Assembly: GCA_002270565.1 (NCBI GenBank)
Contig: NQMI01000081.1
Location: 3,748-67,747 of the forward strand
Source of the DNA: Stenocarpella maydis
Taxonomy: Eukaryota; Ascomycota; Sordariomycetes; Diaporthales; Diaporthaceae
DNA length: 64,000 bases
Direction of reading: 5' to 3'
Shown one piece after another: positions 59,363 to 64,000 of this stretch. The position numbers and the translations under genes are program-made. Under the pieces are notes generated by a model. The model ran no database searches, was not told the origin of the DNA, and was given only the letters and a program-made list of their open reading frames with translations. Positions within the stretch are counted from its first letter, which is position 1. Each line of letters opens with the position of its first letter.

Positions 59363-62300
59363 ATGCCGCCCACCAGCCCAAACGACGGTGTCTCCATGTC
59401 CGAGCTCAGCTTCATCAACTACGACGCCTACTCTGAACTCGACCCCGACCTCAGCCTCGACGGCCCTGCCGGCTTCCTCGACCTCATCCAGTCGAACCCT
59501 GACCTCTCCCAGCCCAAGGCCCAGCCCGCCCTGCAGTCCGCACCAGGCCATATCCCCTCCGCCCCGTCACCCACCGCATCCGACCAAGATTCTGCCTCCG
59601 ACTCATCCACCACACACAGGACCGACCGCTCCGCCCTGTCAGCCGCTGCCATGAACGGCGGCGACGTCGACATGGCCGGCATGTGGGACCAGCTCGACAC
59701 ACAGCCGAGGCTGGACTGGGAAGACCACGGTGAATTTGTCGATATTGATAACATGCCATCCATATTCGATAACGCCAACGGCACCATCAACCCTGCCGCT
59801 CTCGACCAGTCTCCATACGGCGGGCACCTAGACATGGCCGACGCCCAGTTTGCTCCCAGGCACGACTCCTCCAGCCCCTCAGACAGCAGCCAGAGCCCCA
59901 CGGCTGCCAACGCCTCTGACGAGTCTCCCCCGGAAGACACCGAGAACAACAATGTCTTCTCTTTCAAGGGCTCCCCCCAATCCTCCGTGCAGTCCCCGTA
60001 CTCCTACCGCAACAAGCGTCACTCTGTAAGTTCGACGACCTGTCTCGATTCGTTGTGCTCTGCTCACATCCTGTACCTTGAAAGCAGAACTATTCTCTGA
60101 GCAAGTCTATGAACGGCCTCCGCACAGGTGGCTCCAGAGAAGTGTCGCCAGCCTCACGCATGGTATTTAGCCAAGGTTCCTCGCCGTCTGCGGTACCCAA
60201 CTTCGCTTCTGTCGAGAATGAAATGCCAGACTACAGCGGCCCCTCGTCAAGCAGCAATTGGTTCGGTGCAAACTCACTCTCGCCAAACAGTGCGGCCACC
60301 GGGCCGATGGAGTTCACAGCCGCCGCACCACAGGCCGGCAATATGAGCTTTCCGATGATGTCGCGGCCTTCTTTTGCACTGCAGAGGCCCCAGTTGACCA
60401 TTCACTCGATCCCCCCGAAGTCCCGCGTGGAAACGCAGATTCCCATCAAGATGACCCTGTACCCCGTGCCAGCGGGCGTCAAGAAGATACACCTTCCGCC
60501 GCATACCATATCGAAGCCCAAACTACTTGCAAAGCCCAGGCCCACACCCGCGCCAGACACGCTTGAGCTCTTCACCCAGCTTGTCTGTACCAGCGCCATG
60601 GCCAAACCAGGACTGAAGGAAAAGGCATTGGCTCGTGCTGCGGTCTCTGGCCATCCTGTCGAGGTGAGGCCAGAGCCAGAGGGTGATGACAAGCCTGAAA
60701 ATGGCGGTGAGGTGCACATCTGCCCGGGCTGTGTCACGCGAGAGCACAAGCGTGCCAATCGCAAGAAGGTCAAGAAGCCAGAGGAGGAGGAGAACTGGAA
60801 AAAGGACGAGACCAAGAGAGTGATCGTCTTCAACACTCAGGAGGTCAAGGAGTGGCAGCAGCCCCCGCCCGAAGAGATCAGGCCCGCTGGGACCCTGCAG
60901 ATCGAGGCGCCGATGCGCATTGCTTGCTACTGTCGCCACCATCATGAGAAACTCGGGTTCCAGGTCATCTTCACCCTCAAGGATCACCTCGGCCAGGTTG
61001 TCACCCAGGGCCTGTCACCCTCAATCATGATCACAGATGATCACAAGACACAGCCGCCACCGAACCCAATCAATCCGATTGTCGCTGGTGATGCTGCCGA
61101 TCCGTCATCAACCGCAGCGGCTCCGATGGCATCAAGCGGCATTAACGACATGAATGCCATTCAGCCTGGACACCCGTTCCGCCAGTCGCAATCCACGTCC
61201 GACATACAGGCTCTGAAGCGCAGTGCTAATGCTCTGCAACCCGCACCGACGACCCATTCCGGAACCACATCTCAGCGCGCCTCTGCCGTACCGACCCCGC
61301 GAGTTCTCTCGAGACCGCCTTCCCCTAGCCCATTCGGACCGTCTGCAAAGAAGAGAAAATCAAGCGCCACGAAGCTGCCCACGACTCTGCACATGACCCG
61401 GCTTGAGACGGCGAACTTTGCGCCGCAACCACCGAATAACATGCAGAATGGGCAGCAGCCAGGCCCCTCGTCCTCGACATCCCCTTTCACGCCACCCAGT
61501 ACATTATCCTACTCGGACGGTGGCGCGGACGGGGGTTTCATGCCGAGCGCGACGGCTACGAACGCACCGTTTTCAGTAGGACCACCCACTCCGAACAGCA
61601 GCGAACAGGTCGTGTTTCCAGATGGCAGTGGCTCCTCAGCTGCTGCTGATGGCATGACAGCCACGCCCATGTTCTCTGCACCTCCTTCGGCACACACCAG
61701 CAGACCGCCAAGTCCAAATGGGCTGAGGAACGGCGGGCTGCAACAGCCGCAGCTCAGCCAGGTCGGCCAAATGCTGGCCCATGGCATCCCCGTACCTACT
61801 CCATTCCCGAACACCAACCAGATGAGACAGCCAATGCCCATGTCTGTCATCCACAAGGTCATTCCCAACGAGGGCCCGACGACCGGTGGGATTGAGGTCA
61901 CCATACTTGGCTCTGGCTTCTACCAAGGGCTGGACGTCATATTTGGAGACACAAAGGCCACGACAACCACATTCTGGGGCGAGCAAGCCCTTCACTGTCT
62001 ATTGCCGCCCTACCATGTGGCTGGGACAGTCCCTGTGAGCCTCAGGGGCCCCAACGGGCAACCTCAGCTCCTACCATCCCTGCACAACAGGCCGCAGGCG
62101 ACCTTCACCTACAAGGACGATAGTGAAAACCACCTGCTCCGACTTGCTTTGAACGTGCTTTCAAATAAGCTGACGGGGAACACCAATGAACTGCGTGGCT
62201 TCGTCAGTCGGATCATTGACAATGCAAACTTCCCATCTCTTAATGGCAACAGCTTCAGTGGTGGTCCCTCGGGTTATAACATGAACCTGGAGACAAAGCT

Positions 62301-63642
62301 GCTACACGTGCTCGACCTCTTGGACATGGATGACAGCACGAACAAGGCTCGCCTCAACCTCCGCCGGAAGACTGGACACACGATGTTGCACCTGTCTTGC
62401 GTGCTTGGACTACATAGATTTACCGCGGGCCTACTGGTCAGGGGCGCCAACCCCAACATACAGGATGCAGGAGGGTACACACCATTGCACTTCGCCGCAA
62501 TGCACAACCACCCGGAGCTCGTCAGGCGGCTCATCCAGCACAAGGCGGATCCTGCACTCAAGACACGACAGAACCTGCTTGCTTCCGATGTTGCCACAAC
62601 ACGGGACGTTATCCGCGCCATCAAGCGTGCGGGTAGAAGAGGCAGCACGATCCACAGCCGTGCGAACAGTGCCACGTCACTGCGCTCCTTCTGGGAGCCT
62701 CCTCGCGCATATCCTCCCTCGGACGAATTCTCAAGCAGCGAGCTGTCCGAGTCGGAAGATGCTGCGGCGTTCAGCTCGGACGAGGACTACGAAGAGGACA
62801 CGTGGCTGCAAATGAAGCGGAGATCCTCGAGGAGCAACGTGGTCCCAGGCACGAGAGCCTCCGTCATCGACATACCGGATGCTCCCGAGCAAGGAGGCTT
62901 GGCCTCGCCGGCGGTTGCCATGGCCGCTTTACGGGATCAGCTGCAGCAGCTCCAGCAGTCCATGACGACACATTTCCACAACCTGCCACACCTGCCTCAG
63001 ATGCCTCAGATGCCTAACATGATGGCAATGCCGGACTATCAAGCCTACAGGCAGCGTATGACAGCACTTTTGCCGAACATTGTGGGCACACGCCCCGTAG
63101 CTCCGGGAGAGGAAAACCGGTGGTGGGATTTGTCTTCCTTGATGCCTTCGTCGGTGCTACCACCTGCGTACGATGAAATCTTCCCAGGTGGACAGCAAGA
63201 CAGGAAGATGTCACCAGATGCATTGGAGCGCATGCAAGAATCCGCTGCGCGGGCTGCTGCCGACTACGACGCGGACAGGAAGTGCGCAGCGCTCTATGAC
63301 CAGCCGGAGTCATCGACGGCGCAGCAGCAGGTGGACGGGCCTCACATGGAGGGGATGCAGACAGCAAGACAGTTGCCGAAGCTGCTACAGATCGGCCGCA
63401 AGAACAACATCACGAAGGAGCAACAGGACAACCTCCGCCAGGCACATGCGCAAAACATGAAGAAGCTGAGCAGAGACCGAAACCTCTTCTTCATCTGGAT
63501 TCCCATGCTGCTGATCATCTCCTGTGCGATGTTATACAGTCACTTCCCGGGCATCTTCACCGCCGCCTGGAGATTGGTGTCTCTGGCAGAAAGGCCACAA
63601 GCGGCGCCGACGGCGGGTGGTTTCGTTATTGGAGAAGTCTAG
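59363..63642 (+). CDS. MGA2/SPT23-like membrane-anchored transcription factor (IPT/TIG, ankyrin, C-terminal TM)
   Basis: By family precedent, an ER-tethered factor released by ubiquitin-proteasome processing to activate fatty-acid desaturase and hypoxia genes. Two exons, 59363-60025 and 60088-63642, give 1405 aa. The 62-bp intron (GTAAGT...AAGCAG) is phase 0; an alternative in-frame acceptor at 60105 would drop six residues. The N-terminal about 230 residues are acidic and Ser-rich (activation-like). About 330-560 is a conserved Mga2-type region (LTIHSIPPKSRVETQIPIKM, ICPGCVTREHKRANRKKVK, MRIACYCRHHHEKLGFQVIF) that fits DNA binding. IPT/TIG domain about 806-890 (VIPNEGPTTGGIEVTILGSG), two ankyrin repeats about 983-1050 (GHTMLHLSCVLGLHRF, GGYTPLHFAAMHNHPEL), and one transmembrane helix about 1355-1375 (FFIWIPMLLIISCAMLY) near the C-terminus. 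All hallmark parts are in order. Confidence 0.94.
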
Positions 63643-64000
63643 CCACTGCCACGGGCCGGGCAGGTCTAGCAGCGGCCAAGGAGTGGTATCTGGCGGGCAG
63701 TGCCTCCACTTCATAATGGGCGGATTGCGGCATTCCTTTGATCTTATGGTAGTGGGAAGCGATGCGGGGCTTTTCGGGATTGGGAAAGGGATTATCACAT
63801 TCAGTCATATTTGGGCTCGGGGCTGTTGGTGTTTGGAATAGGGATCGTGGATTTCCCCATGCATTTGCACAGCTTTAAAAACTGCCTATCACCCTGCCCT
63901 TCCCCCTTTCCCATGTGGCTTTAGGGGGCACACAATTTCGTGCTTAGGTTTATAGACGATCTAATGGACCAAGGTGTATTTTGTGTAACCTTTATTTTTT
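63643..64000. other. 3' flank of the MGA2-like gene
   Basis: Probable 3' untranslated region and downstream DNA. No further gene before the window ends. Confidence 0.5.

Overview
The window is nuclear DNA from a filamentous ascomycete, most likely a sordariomycete. The evidence is 3- to 8-exon genes with short GT-AG introns carrying CTGAC/CTAAC-type branch sites, two Zn(II)2Cys6 regulators, a plant-type fungal phospholipase D, an Asl1-like GH128 protein, an MGA2/SPT23-type factor, and GC-rich genes broken by very AT-rich, TpA-rich blocks full of stop codons, the pattern left by repeat-induced point mutation (RIP). I recognise no rRNA, tRNA, CRISPR or bacterial-type feature. One 13-base run of N (33526-33538) marks an assembly gap.

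Layout. 1-2640: decayed Ty3/gypsy retroelement, copy A. 3.8-29.4 kb: a gene island holding a Zn2Cys6 factor (-), an unrecognised conserved-looking protein (+), a TauD-type dioxygenase (-), a phospholipase D (-), a membrane-anchored alpha/beta hydrolase (-), mitochondrial acetylornithine aminotransferase (+) and an F-box/LRR-like protein (+). A 502-bp inverted-repeat element with TA flanks lies at 13.7 kb. 29.4-33.8 kb: a second AT-rich block with gypsy copy B in the opposite orientation to copy A, a 25-bp tandem repeat, the gap, and one arm of a second inverted-repeat element. 34.5-64 kb: a second gene island with GH128/Asl1-like wall protein (-), UPC2-like Zn2Cys6 factor (+), 6-phosphofructo-2-kinase/fructose-2,6-bisphosphatase (-), TAD3 (+), RNase H1 (+), Nha1/Sod2-type Na+/H+ antiporter (+) and an MGA2/SPT23-like ER-anchored factor (+).

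The genes are mostly unrelated housekeeping functions (arginine synthesis, tRNA wobble inosine, R-loop removal, cation balance, glycolytic control, lipid sensing). I see no biosynthetic cluster. All splice models were built by eye from donor, branch and acceptor sites with matching phase, and every total length is divisible by three.

The most interesting signal is a pair of introns of nearly equal length (162 and 160 bp) in two unrelated genes, 40336-40497 in the UPC2-like factor and 54377-54536 in the antiporter. They are recognisably the same sequence along most of their length, which is what an introner-like element (a self-copying spliceosomal intron) would look like.
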